From JBLHOS01 sp047623825 (lineage in GTDB: Bacteria; Pseudomonadota; Alphaproteobacteria; Rhodobacterales; Rhodobacteraceae), in the NCBI GenBank assembly GCA_047623825.1, contig JBLHOS010000037.1, positions 1-28,404 on the forward strand: a stretch of 28,404 nt of DNA, given 5' to 3'. The position numbers and the translations under genes are program-made. Below, piece by piece: positions 1 to 7,308 of this stretch. The stretch's first letter is position 1. Each line of letters begins with the position of its first letter. The notes beneath the pieces were generated by a model. The model did not search any database and was not told the origin of the DNA. It saw only the letters and a program-made list of their open reading frames with translations.

Positions 1-70
1 CCGGCACGCTACCCTCAGCTTGGCGCAGGATCGCGAGGATCTGGGGTTCGCTGTATCTCGTCATCTTCAT
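1..70 (-). mobile_element. IS3-family transposase OrfA, 5' end only (runs off the left edge)
   Basis: Reading leftward from an ATG at position 70, the 23 visible codons begin MKMTRYSEPQILAILRQAEG, the usual N-terminus of an IS3-family OrfA (helix-turn-helix DNA-binding subunit of the transposase). A purine-rich ribosome binding site (GAGGAGAT) lies just upstream at about 73-80. The stretch up to about 135 is probably the IS leader and terminal repeat, and it abuts the stop codon of the neighbouring immunity-like gene. The exact IS end and any target duplication cannot be fixed from this window. The call rests on remembered family sequence, not on a search. Confidence 0.75.
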
Positions 71-135
71 CTCAATCTCCTCAGGTATCTTGCCGAGGAA
101 AATTCTACGAACGCAGCCCCTTAGTTTCGGGAGGA

Positions 136-783
136 TTACCCACCCACTTCTTTGATTAGCTTACCCCCAAACCAAGACGCCCAACCTAAGTTGGTCAGCC
201 CTGTGACCAAACTGTTCAATTCGCCCGCTCTAAACTCACAAGAGAACGATCCATGAGAAAAATGGGACCAAGCCGCTTCCTCGATTTCTTCTTCTAATGT
301 TAGTCCTCGTATCGCTCTATCGATCAGGTTTGGTCGATCAAGTTCAGTCACAACATGCAGGATGCCCGCATATGCAGATACGACATTGCAGGTGGTCCTA
401 AACAGCCCGAGCCAGTCGACATCTTTATTGTACTTTGCCTGGAAAAACGCTCCGCCTGACAGGTGGGCCCCTTTCATATTGTTGCTTGGAAATGTGATCA
501 CACCTTGGGATTTTGCAACCCGCGTGCGTTTCCAATTGAACCCCTCAAATATTTCTCGTTGGGTCCCAGCAATTCGCATCGAAGCTGTTGTTCCCCAGTA
601 TGGTCTACAGCTTTCTAAGCGCTCTATATCAAAACCATGTTTTGGTGTTACGTCGCCGAAAGTAGAGAACCTCTGCGGTCTCAGTTTTTCAGTTGCAAAC
701 AGTGGTGCGAGCAGCTGTTCACCGATCTCCCAAGAATGGAGATCAGCCTCTGTTTGGGTATTCATGACCAGATCGTAATTCAT
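136..783 (-). CDS. Putative immunity protein for a nuclease toxin (hypothetical, 215 aa)
   Basis: The frame is open further upstream to 903, but I place the start at the ATG at 783. It lies one base after the stop of the toxin-tip gene (TAAGATG), so translation of the two would be coupled. The protein begins MNYDLVMNTQTEADLHSWEI and is soluble, with many aromatic and acidic residues, an LTLEEEIEEAAW acidic helix near residue 165-180 and no signal peptide or membrane segment. I do not recognise the family. The immunity role is inferred only from position: a small cytoplasmic protein encoded directly after a toxin C-terminus, as in polymorphic toxin loci. The stretch looks richer in A+T than the downstream housekeeping genes, consistent with acquired DNA. 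The stop is close to the putative end of an IS3 element. Confidence 0.55.
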   Translation of the reverse strand: MNYDLVMNTQTEADLHSWEIGEQLLAPLFATEKLRPQRFSTFGDVTPKHGFDIERLESCRPYWGTTASMRIAGTQREIFEGFNWKRTRVAKSQGVITFPSNNMKGAHLSGGAFFQAKYNKDVDWLGLFRTTCNVVSAYAGILHVVTELDRPNLIDRAIRGLTLEEEIEEAAWSHFSHGSFSCEFRAGELNSLVTGLTNLGWASWFGGKLIKEVGG

Positions 784-784
784 C

Positions 785-1005
785 TTATGGCCAAGGTGTA
801 AGGCTATCGGTGACGGGATTGTACACAAAAACATTGCCCCCCGTACTGCAAACGTCATTGAGCAGAGGCCCAAATACTGTCTGTGTTCGTGGACTGACAA
901 CAAGATTCAAATGTGCGCCAGTCTCTCGCGCGATTAGAACCTGAGCACGGAGCTGTGGTGAGCGTGACAAGTCAAGTACATTTTTTGCCTCAAGCAAACC
1001 GCCTA
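785..1005 (-). pseudogene. C-terminal tip of a polymorphic toxin with restriction-endonuclease-like fold (Tox-REase-7 type), 5' truncated
   Basis: The open frame carries LLEAKNVLDLSRSPQLRAQ, then about 25 residues later TVFGPLLNDV, ending TPWP. The pattern (G)LLEAKNV, SxxPQLR, SGPL-like is what I know from the C-terminal tips of Tox-REase-7 toxins. The E-A-K triplet fits the ExK half of a PD-(D/E)xK nuclease active site. Only about 73 residues remain. Upstream the coding sequence runs into the 3' fragment of an IS3 transposase near 1005, so the toxin body (secretion and repeat regions and most of the nuclease fold) is gone. A TTG at 997 is the only start-like codon in frame and is probably not a real start. 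The family call is from motif recognition and needs a profile search. Confidence 0.5.
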
Positions 1006-1193
1006 CGCGTGAAGCTCAAATCGAAACCTTTGTTGATCACTACAATCATCAGCGCTACCACGAGAGCCTGAACAACGTCACACCATCAGACGTCTACTTC
1101 GGACGTGACAAAGCCATTCTACAACAAAGGGAAAGGATCAAACGAAAGACGCTTGAAGCACGCCGCTTGCATCACCGCCAGCGCGCCGCATAA
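1006..1193 (+). mobile_element. IS3-family transposase OrfB (rve integrase), 3' fragment
   Basis: In the frame ending at TAA 1191-1193 the DNA encodes REAQIETFVDHYNHQRYHES, then a TPSDVYFGR segment, and finishes with a basic tail ending RRLHHRQRAA. This is the C-terminal end of the integrase-core OrfB of IS3-family elements, where HYNHQRYHE lies around the last catalytic region. The reading frame has no plausible start. Upstream of about 1006 it becomes toxin-derived sequence on the other strand, so the element is broken there. Sequence from 1194 to about 1270 resembles an IS3 right end (TCTGCTGACGTA near 1253-1265), but I could not pair it with a left repeat. Confidence 0.8.
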
Positions 1194-1297
1194 TGAAGCC
1201 AACCAGATGAGCCAAGCACTCTCTTAGTTTAAGCCGCCTTTGGACCCAAAAACTCTGCTGACGTATAAAATTATCCTGCTGGGGATAGAGCCGGACT
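1194..1297. other. IS-derived right-end sequence / intergenic spacer
   Basis: This spacer between the OrfB stop and the end of the carboxypeptidase gene holds no gene. The first 70 bases have the flavour of an IS3 right terminus. The remainder is the 3' flank of the minus-strand carboxypeptidase gene. No clear U-tract terminator is visible. Confidence 0.35.
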
Positions 1298-2767
1298 CTA
1301 GGGTCCGTAGGTTGTGCAAGTTACCGCACGCGCCATAAGGCGCAAGCAAGCGCGGTCCGCTTGTTCGGCGGTCATGCCGGCGAATTGCGCATCATAGCCG
1401 CCGGAACGGGGTACAACATTTCGTAATGCTTCGCCAAATGTGCCCAGCTCGGCAAGGGCTGTCTGCAATAATAATCTCTCGGCCGAATGTTGGCTTGGGT
1501 AGCGCCCCAATGATACACCATAAAGCCTGCTGCCGGTTGAGGCTGCGCGAGTGACGATCTCGGGCTCGGTCTCGGGCATGACAGCTGCGGCCAGCTGGAT
1601 TGGGCGCGGTGTGGGTTGTGTTTCGGGAACCGGCTGAATGGCTTCTGGCTCGGCGACCAACTCAATCACCTGTTCGGCTTCGGTGGTCACGGTTTCCAAC
1701 GTGGCGGTGATCTCGGTTGAGACATCCGGCACAACCACAATCGTTGCGACCTCAGTTTCTTCTGGCAAATCTTCAAGGGCGTGATCGACGGCTTGTTCGA
1801 TTGCGGCCATCAAGGCGGGTGAAGGCACGCGGATCGGTCTAAGTGTTGGTCGGGGGCTGGTGGCGATAGCACTGCTCAACAATTGTGTCGAGCTTGGCGC
1901 TAGATCGTCGCTATCTGAGTAGATTGGTAGGGCAGGTCGGCGGATCGTGGCCTGTGACGGCGCGCGTTCAAACCCCATATCCAACAGTTCCATGATCCGT
2001 TGATTGCGTGACGCGGTTGAGCTTCCGCCGAAAACGGTCGCGATTATACGCTCTTGTCCGCGCTCGGCTGACGACACAAGGTTAAAGCCTGCCGCGCGGG
2101 TGTATCCCGTCTTGATCCCGTCGGCACCGCGATACGCGTCTAGAAACCGCCGGTTGGTGTGGTGCACTTCGGCAATCCCGGCATCCGCTGTGCGGCGCGA
2201 GAACAGGTTATAATAATCTGGATAGTCATAAAAGATGTGCCGCCCCATCGTTGTCATGTCGCGGGCGGTGGACAGGTGCCCCTCTTCGGTCAGACCATTG
2301 GCGTTGCGAAACGTGGTCCGGGTCATTCCTAAGGCGAGGGCAGTTCGGTTCATCCGGCGCGCAAACGCGGCCTCTGATCCCTCAATTGCTTCACCAATCG
2401 CTGTCGCGGCATCATTTGCTGAGCGAACGGCAGCTGCGCGGATCAGATAGCGCAGCTGGATTTGTGATCCTGCACGCAGGCCCAGCCGTGAAGGCGGCTC
2501 TGCCGCGGCATTTTGCGAAACCGTCACGAGCGTATCCAGCGTGATCTCGCCCATTCGGATCGCCTCAAACGCAATATAAAGCGTCATCATCTTGGTCAGG
2601 GAGGCGGGATGTAGACGTGTGTCAGCATTGCGCGAATGCAGCACTTCACCCGTGCGGGCATCGATCACCATCGCCGCATAGGGCGCAGCGCGTGCTGCAC
2701 TGCCCAACACAGTGGACAATAGCATCAAAAGCCCAATAAGGGCGCCGAAAAATGATATACGTCCCAT
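1298..2767 (-). CDS. dacA: D-alanyl-D-alanine carboxypeptidase (PBP5/DacA family) with C-terminal SPOR domain
   Basis: A 489-residue periplasmic peptidoglycan enzyme that removes the terminal D-Ala of pentapeptide stems. An N-terminal hydrophobic stretch (residues 4-24) ending in AARA looks like a cleavable signal peptide. All three penicillin-binding motifs are present: SLTK at 56-59 (nucleophile Ser56), SAN at 116-118 and KTG at 219-221. After about residue 270 comes a long Pro/Glu/Thr-rich linker. Roughly the last 75 residues (from RLYGVSLGRYPS) look like a SPOR domain, which binds denuded glycan at the septum. The usual C-terminal amphipathic anchor of E. coli PBP5 is not evident, so SPOR may provide localisation. 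The gene is transcribed away from hemF and ends next to the IS scar without damage. Confidence 0.9.
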   Translation of the reverse strand: MGRISFFGALIGLLMLLSTVLGSAARAAPYAAMVIDARTGEVLHSRNADTRLHPASLTKMMTLYIAFEAIRMGEITLDTLVTVSQNAAAEPPSRLGLRAGSQIQLRYLIRAAAVRSANDAATAIGEAIEGSEAAFARRMNRTALALGMTRTTFRNANGLTEEGHLSTARDMTTMGRHIFYDYPDYYNLFSRRTADAGIAEVHHTNRRFLDAYRGADGIKTGYTRAAGFNLVSSAERGQERIIATVFGGSSTASRNQRIMELLDMGFERAPSQATIRRPALPIYSDSDDLAPSSTQLLSSAIATSPRPTLRPIRVPSPALMAAIEQAVDHALEDLPEETEVATIVVVPDVSTEITATLETVTTEAEQVIELVAEPEAIQPVPETQPTPRPIQLAAAVMPETEPEIVTRAASTGSRLYGVSLGRYPSQHSAERLLLQTALAELGTFGEALRNVVPRSGGYDAQFAGMTAEQADRACLRLMARAVTCTTYGP

Positions 2768-3036
2768 GGGACCTGCTCTATCTGCCTCTACGCCGTCTTA
2801 TGCGGCTGTAGTTTAGCCTTACCTGATAACTGTCCGGATTACCAAGACAATCTGGGTAAAAGTCACGCCAATTGGTGATCATTGACGTTGGGTGGTAGAT
2901 GTAGTGATCGCCCTGGATGCGCCACCTAGATATGCGAAGGATGCAGATGCATGCTTTGCTGCAAAAAAGGTCAATCGGTCGCGTGACGTCTGGGTTCGCT
3001 AGCTGTTAAGCAGTCTAGACTGTACAAGGACTGCCC
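2768..3036. promoter_or_regulatory. Divergent promoter region between dacA and hemF
   Basis: This 269-base gap separates two divergently transcribed genes and so must contain both promoters. No ORF or convincing -35/-10 pair stands out. An FNR-type dyad was looked for and not found. A purine-rich ribosome binding site (AAGGA, about 3026-3030) precedes hemF. Confidence 0.4.
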
Positions 3037-3918
3037 ATGACCAAACCATTCGATCACCAAAAGACCCGCGCCTCTGTGTGGTTTCGAAGCTTGCGTGACC
3101 AGATTGTTGCGGCTTTCGAAGACATTGAGCAAACCCATGGTGGGGACGCGGAGGTTGGTCAGTTCGAAGTTTCGCGAACCACACGTGGTAGCGATGATGG
3201 CTCAGATGCTGGTGGCGGTTTGATGAGCGTGATGCGCGGTGGCTGCGTCTTTGAAAAGGTCGGCGTCAACGTTTCAACCGTTTATGGCACCTTAGGTGAG
3301 CGGGCGGTCCAAGCGATGGCTGCGCGCAAAGACCTGTCTGGCCTGAAAGACGACCCGCGGTTCTGGGCCTCTGGGATATCGCTGGTGGCGCATATGCAAA
3401 ACCCGCAGGTTCCGGCGGTTCACATGAACACGCGCATGTTCTGGACGCCGCATGCCTGGTGGTTTGGTGGTGGGTCCGACCTGAACCCCTGCATCGAATA
3501 TCCCGAAGATACGTCGTTCTTTCATGACACACAGAAGCAGCATTGCGATCTGCACGACCCCAATTATTACCCGCGCTACAAGGCTTGGGCCGATGAGTAT
3601 TTCTACATCCCGCATCGAGGCCGGGCACGCGGTGTTGGCGGCATCTTCTACGATGATCACAACACGGGCGACTGGGAGGCGGATTTTGCCTTTACCCAAG
3701 ACGTTGGTCGCGCGTTCCTTCCGGCGTTTCTGGGATGTGTGCAGCGGCGTCAGCATCAGCCATGGTCAGAGGCGGACCGCGAAACACAGCTGATCCACCG
3801 TGGTCTCTATGCTGAGTATAATCTGGTCTATGATCGCGGCACAAAATTTGGGCTTGAAACTGGTCACGATGCCAATGCCGTTTTGATGAGCTTGCCACCG
3901 ATCGCGAAATGGACCTAG
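3037..3918 (+). CDS. hemF: Coproporphyrinogen III oxidase, aerobic (HemF)
   Basis: A 293-residue cytoplasmic enzyme that oxidatively decarboxylates coproporphyrinogen III to protoporphyrinogen IX using O2, in late haem synthesis. The length matches the family (about 300). Recognisable conserved stretches include GGLMSVMRGGCVFEKVGVNV near residues 67-86, VHMNTRMFWTPHAWWFGGGSDLNP near 127-150, GRARGVGGIFYDDH and YNLVYDRGTKFGLETGHDAN near the end. The ATG has an AAGGA site about 7 bases upstream. Its TAG stop overlaps by 4 bases (CTAG) the stop of the convergent flavoprotein gene. The product acts in the same pathway as hemE and hemC a few kb away. Confidence 0.97.
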   Translation: MTKPFDHQKTRASVWFRSLRDQIVAAFEDIEQTHGGDAEVGQFEVSRTTRGSDDGSDAGGGLMSVMRGGCVFEKVGVNVSTVYGTLGERAVQAMAARKDLSGLKDDPRFWASGISLVAHMQNPQVPAVHMNTRMFWTPHAWWFGGGSDLNPCIEYPEDTSFFHDTQKQHCDLHDPNYYPRYKAWADEYFYIPHRGRARGVGGIFYDDHNTGDWEADFAFTQDVGRAFLPAFLGCVQRRQHQPWSEADRETQLIHRGLYAEYNLVYDRGTKFGLETGHDANAVLMSLPPIAKWT

Positions 3919-5111
3919 GCGGGCGCGTCAAATACCGCGTGAAAATCCCTGTCGTAGCCTTGCCCATCCAGTGTCTGGCCTTGGGCAATCAGCGCGCCCA
4001 ATCGCCCCAACTCATCTGAAGATTTCGCAGATGCCCCGTTACCGCCCGTCAGCAGCGTCATCCGGTCCGAAATCCGGGCGATATAGGGATAGTCGGTTGC
4101 GGTGTGGGTGATGGCGCAACTGTCGGTATGGGTGGCCTGCATCCGCAAGCCGGGCAAAAATCCACGCAGATGGTCCAGCAATTGCGCGCCAACCTCCGGA
4201 TTACCGGGGGTGCGAAACCAAGCGGTCATCTCAGCATCAGTTTTCAGCGTTGGGCCATCATCCTCGCCGCCGATTTTTACATACCATTTGCCATCCGGAT
4301 ATTGGATCGGTGGCATCACATAGAGGGTATATCCGAGGCTTTGCGAAAAGATGATCGCGGTGGGCATTCCGGCTAACATCTCACGCTCAGCCGCGTCAAC
4401 TTCGGTGAATGCAATCGTGCGGGCATACACTGTCATCGTCGGGCACCTTGGCAGTAATCCGTTGGTCTTGGCATATGCACCCGTCGCCATGATCACCTGA
4501 TCTGCCGACACGGTCGCCCCACCGGCGCAACGAATGTCCAACGGCCCCGGACCGATAGAGACATCAGTCACATGGTCGCGGTAAACCACGGCACCTTGCA
4601 CCTCGGCGGCGCGGGTCTGTGCATCGCGCAGCAGGCGGGGGTTGATGTAGCCACCGCCGTTTTCCTCATAGGCGGTCCGCGTTCCCTCAACAAACGACAG
4701 GTAGGGAAAACGATCAGCCAACGCGGGCCCGCTTAACCGCTCATGCGGTAGGTCCAGTGCCTGGGCAACGGCATAAAACCGATCTGCGTAGTCGCCACCC
4801 GGCCCCTCACTGCCCCCGGTCACAATCGCGCCGCAGGGTGTATAGAACCTGATGCCGCTTGCGACCTCGATCTCGGCATATCGGGCAATCGATCGCGCGG
4901 CCAGGCGTGACCAATCGGCCTCTGGTGACAGGTGCCGTGTCACGCGCCCTGCATCATGATGGCTTGCAAACGGTCCATTGTGGACTTGGCGGTCCGCAGG
5001 CTCATCCGGCCCAATTATCGCAACACGCAACCCTTGGGCGCTAAGATGTCGGGCTGCAGCACTGCCCATCAGGCCGCGTCCGACCACTGCGAAATCGAAA
5101 CGTTTTGTCAT
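3915..5111 (-). CDS. FAD-dependent amine oxidase, sarcosine / N-methyltryptophan oxidase-like (DAO family)
   Basis: A 398-residue flavoprotein of the D-amino-acid oxidase (DAO) superfamily. The N-terminal dinucleotide-binding motif is VVGRGLMGSAAARHL (GxGxxG at residues 11-16). Near the C-terminus Cys332 lies in SCAITHTATDYPYI, which resembles the covalent-flavin Cys region of monomeric sarcosine oxidase and SolA. A final GNGASAKSS segment matches the family's C-terminal FAD-binding glycine region. It probably oxidises a secondary N-methyl amine or amino acid, releasing H2O2 and an aldehyde; the substrate cannot be read from the sequence. It starts 9 bases after hemE on the same strand, so the two are probably co-transcribed, and it overlaps hemF tail to tail by 4 bases. 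A direct role in haem synthesis is not indicated. Confidence 0.85.
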   Translation of the reverse strand: MTKRFDFAVVGRGLMGSAAARHLSAQGLRVAIIGPDEPADRQVHNGPFASHHDAGRVTRHLSPEADWSRLAARSIARYAEIEVASGIRFYTPCGAIVTGGSEGPGGDYADRFYAVAQALDLPHERLSGPALADRFPYLSFVEGTRTAYEENGGGYINPRLLRDAQTRAAEVQGAVVYRDHVTDVSIGPGPLDIRCAGGATVSADQVIMATGAYAKTNGLLPRCPTMTVYARTIAFTEVDAAEREMLAGMPTAIIFSQSLGYTLYVMPPIQYPDGKWYVKIGGEDDGPTLKTDAEMTAWFRTPGNPEVGAQLLDHLRGFLPGLRMQATHTDSCAITHTATDYPYIARISDRMTLLTGGNGASAKSSDELGRLGALIAQGQTLDGQGYDRDFHAVFDAPA

Positions 5112-5120
5112 GTCGCGGCC

Positions 5121-6152
5121 CTAGCCCCTTATCGCCTCTAGCATCAGATGGACGTTGTCTGGGTCCGCATCTGGGGTGATCCCATGGCCCAGATTGAAGA
5201 TATGTGGCCCATTTTTGAAAGCCTCGACAATTGCCTTGGTCTCATCAACCAGCGCTTGCCCGCCTGTGACCATATGTTTGGGATCCAGATTACCCTGAAC
5301 ACAACCATCAACCTGCAAATTCTTGGCCGCCCAAGTTGGTGAAACACTGGTATCAATCGCGAGGGCATCGGCGCCAACCGCCTTGGCAAATCCGACATAG
5401 GCATCGCCTGCCTCACGCGGGAACGCGATAATGGGTGTGTTGGGATGGCGTAATTTCAGCTCGGATATGATCGCCTTTGTTGGGGCCAGTGCGTATTTCG
5501 CGAACGCCTCACCTTTCAACGATCCTGCCCAACTGTCGAACAGCTTCACAACCTCGGCGCCGGCATCAATCTGCATTGACAGATACTCGATGGTGGATGC
5601 CGTCAGCAGTGCCATTAATGCGTCAAATGTTGCAGGGTCTTCCTGCCGCAACTTATGCGCCGGTGCCTGATCCGGCGTACCTTTGCCCGCAATCATATAG
5701 GTGGCAACGGTCCAGGGCGCCCCAGCAAAACCGATCAACGCTGTTTCGGGGGGCAATTCACGCCGTACGATCCGCAAAGTCTCATAGATTGGGGCCAAAT
5801 GATCATGAATATCATCTTTGCCTTTTAGCGGTGACAGGCCCTCTGGCCCTGTAATCGTTGATAGACGCGGACCTTCGCCAGTAACAAACCACAGATCTGC
5901 GCCCAATGCCTCCGGGATCAGCAAGATATCGGCAAACATGATTGCGGCATCAAATCCGTAGCGCTTGATCGGCTGCAACGTGACTTCTGCTGCCAGATCA
6001 GAATTGTAGCATAGCGACAGGAAATCTCCCGCCTGTGCCCGTGTGGCGCGGTATTCTGGCAGATATCGCCCTGCCTGGCGCATCATCCAAACCGGCGGTG
6101 TTGGCAGGGTCTCTCCGGCCAGGCTCCGCAGCAGCTTTTTCGTCTCGGTCAT
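5121..6152 (-). CDS. hemE: Uroporphyrinogen decarboxylase (HemE)
   Basis: A 343-residue cytoplasmic enzyme that removes four carboxyl groups from uroporphyrinogen III to give coproporphyrinogen III. I use the ATG at 6152 (MTETKKLLRSLAGE), which has an AGAAGGAA ribosome binding site, instead of the in-frame codon 192 bases upstream that would reach into hemC. Family signatures are PPVWMMRQAGRYLPEYRATR near residue 18-37, MFADILLIPEALGADLWF, GFAGAPWTVATYMIAGKG and FNLGHGITPDADPDNV close to the C-terminus. The length fits the family (about 345-355). It is divergent from hemC across a 99-base region and followed at 9 bases by the flavoprotein gene. Confidence 0.97.
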   Translation of the reverse strand: MTETKKLLRSLAGETLPTPPVWMMRQAGRYLPEYRATRAQAGDFLSLCYNSDLAAEVTLQPIKRYGFDAAIMFADILLIPEALGADLWFVTGEGPRLSTITGPEGLSPLKGKDDIHDHLAPIYETLRIVRRELPPETALIGFAGAPWTVATYMIAGKGTPDQAPAHKLRQEDPATFDALMALLTASTIEYLSMQIDAGAEVVKLFDSWAGSLKGEAFAKYALAPTKAIISELKLRHPNTPIIAFPREAGDAYVGFAKAVGADALAIDTSVSPTWAAKNLQVDGCVQGNLDPKHMVTGGQALVDETKAIVEAFKNGPHIFNLGHGITPDADPDNVHLMLEAIRG

Positions 6153-6251
6153 AGGGGTTTCCTTCTGTCTTATCCTACCGTCTGGACGTCGGGTCAAAGT
6201 GTCAAGACAGCCCCAGTTGTTAACTGAAGTTGACACAGTTAGAAAGTTTCC
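6153..6251. promoter_or_regulatory. hemE/hemC divergent promoter region
   Basis: This 99-base gap must hold the promoters for both haem genes. TTGACA-like hexamers occur on both strands (plus strand 6230-6235; minus strand 6205-6200), but none has a convincing -10 at correct spacing with a usable leader length. Individual promoter elements are therefore not assigned. Confidence 0.5.
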
Positions 6252-7202
6252 ATGACGTTCAATTTGCCCACTCCCGCTGAACCCCTGAATATTGGCACCC
6301 GTGGGTCTCCGCTGGCCTTGGCTCAGGCGCATGAGACCCGGCAAAGGCTGGCCACCGCCTTTGATTTACCGCCTGAGGCATTCACCATCGTGGTTATCAA
6401 AACCACCGGTGACAAGGTGCAGGATCGCCCGTTGAGGGAGATCGGCGGCAAGGGATTGTTTACCAAGGAAATCGAAGAAGATATGCTGTTGGGCAAGATC
6501 GACCTTGCTGTTCACTCGATGAAGGACATGCCAGTTGATCAGCCCACCGGCTTACTTTTGGACACTTATCTTCCGCGTGAAGACGTGCGCGATGCATTCG
6601 TTTCCATAAGCCATAACAGTTTGGCCGATCTTGCGCCCGGTATGCGCGTCGGGACCTCATCGTTGCGCCGCCGCGCGCAATTGATGGCCCATCGTCCCGA
6701 TTTGGAAGTGGTTGAGTTTCGTGGCAACGTGCAGACCCGGATGAGAAAGCTGGGTGATAATGTTGCTGATGCCACTTTCCTTGCCATGGCCGGGCTGCGG
6801 CGTTTGGGGATGGAGGCGGTCGCAAAATCCGCCTTGGAGGTTGAGGATGTCCTGCCCGCCATTGCCCAAGGTGCCATCGGGATCGAGCGGCGTGCGGATG
6901 ATATGCGTGCCGCGATGATGCTGGAGGCGATCCACCATACTCCAACTGGTTTGCGTCTGGCCGCCGAGCGTTCGTTCCTGCGGGGATTGGATGGATCTTG
7001 CGAAACCCCGATCGCTGGTCTGGCAGAACTGTCGGGCGGGACATTGCGCCTGCGTGGTCAAATCCTGCGACCTGATGGATCAGAATCGATGGTTGATGAT
7101 GCCAGCGCACCCGTTGAGGATGGCGTGGCCCTTGGCGCAGAGATGGCCGCGAAACTTCGGGCTGCTGCGGGCGATGATTTTTTTGACTGGATTATTAGCT
7201 AA
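6252..7202 (+). CDS. hemC: Porphobilinogen deaminase / hydroxymethylbilane synthase (HemC)
   Basis: A 316-residue cytoplasmic enzyme that polymerises four porphobilinogens into hydroxymethylbilane. The active-site region is complete: NIGTRGSPLALAQA near the N-terminus, KTTGD near 50-54, GGKGLFTKEIEEDML around 65-79, AVHSMKDMP near 86-94 with the catalytic Asp92, GTSSLRRRAQL near 134-144, and Cys250 in LDGSCETPI, which anchors the dipyrromethane cofactor. The length is typical. It diverges from hemE, an arrangement common in Rhodobacterales (general knowledge). Confidence 0.97.
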   Translation: MTFNLPTPAEPLNIGTRGSPLALAQAHETRQRLATAFDLPPEAFTIVVIKTTGDKVQDRPLREIGGKGLFTKEIEEDMLLGKIDLAVHSMKDMPVDQPTGLLLDTYLPREDVRDAFVSISHNSLADLAPGMRVGTSSLRRRAQLMAHRPDLEVVEFRGNVQTRMRKLGDNVADATFLAMAGLRRLGMEAVAKSALEVEDVLPAIAQGAIGIERRADDMRAAMMLEAIHHTPTGLRLAAERSFLRGLDGSCETPIAGLAELSGGTLRLRGQILRPDGSESMVDDASAPVEDGVALGAEMAAKLRAAAGDDFFDWIIS

Positions 7203-7225
7203 ATTCGCCGAAGGCTGCGAAATTT
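7201..7225 (+). terminator. Weak stem-loop just after hemC
   Basis: AAATTCGC (7201-7208) can pair with GCGAAATTT (7217-7225) if one A is bulged, closing an 8-base loop directly at the hemC stop codon. No T-run follows, so it is at best a weak or Rho-assisted terminator separating hemC from the copper genes. Confidence 0.3.
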
Positions 7226-7247
7226 GGGAAATGATTGGTGCCGCCTC

Positions 7248-7278
7248 TTGACCCTCCCGTGACTGGAACCCTTATGTA
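7248..7278 (+). promoter_or_regulatory. CueR-type copper-responsive promoter of copA-cueR
   Basis: The -35 hexamer TTGACC (7248-7253) and the -10 TATGTA (7273-7278) are separated by 19 bases, the over-long spacing typical of MerR-family promoters. The spacer holds the imperfect dyad ACCCTCC-N7-GGAACCCT, closely resembling the CueR operator of copA promoters (CCTTCC...GGAAGG pattern). The regulator gene is the second gene of the operon. On Cu(I) binding, CueR would twist this DNA to let RNA polymerase align the two hexamers. Confidence 0.85.
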
Positions 7279-7308
7279 TCAGCTAATCACTGATGATCGA
7301 GGGACCCC

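Noticed and set aside
362..778. Plus-strand 138-aa open frame opposite the immunity-like gene
   Set aside because: It is antisense to the better-supported minus-strand gene, has no ribosome binding site and resembles no family.
784..903. Upstream extension of the immunity-like ORF (start at 903)
   Set aside because: It would overlap the toxin tip in another frame over 119 bases. The ATG at 783 directly after the toxin stop is more natural.
2866..2890. Possible FNR box upstream of hemF (TTGGTGATCATTGACG)
   Set aside because: It does not fit TTGAT-N4-ATCAA: the half-sites and spacing are wrong.
6153..6344. Longer hemE start at 6344
   Set aside because: It adds 64 non-family residues and overlaps the hemC start. 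The ATG at 6152 has a good ribosome binding site.
6460..7110. 216-aa minus-strand open frame inside hemC
   Set aside because: Antisense shadow of hemC with low-complexity composition and no recognisable domain.
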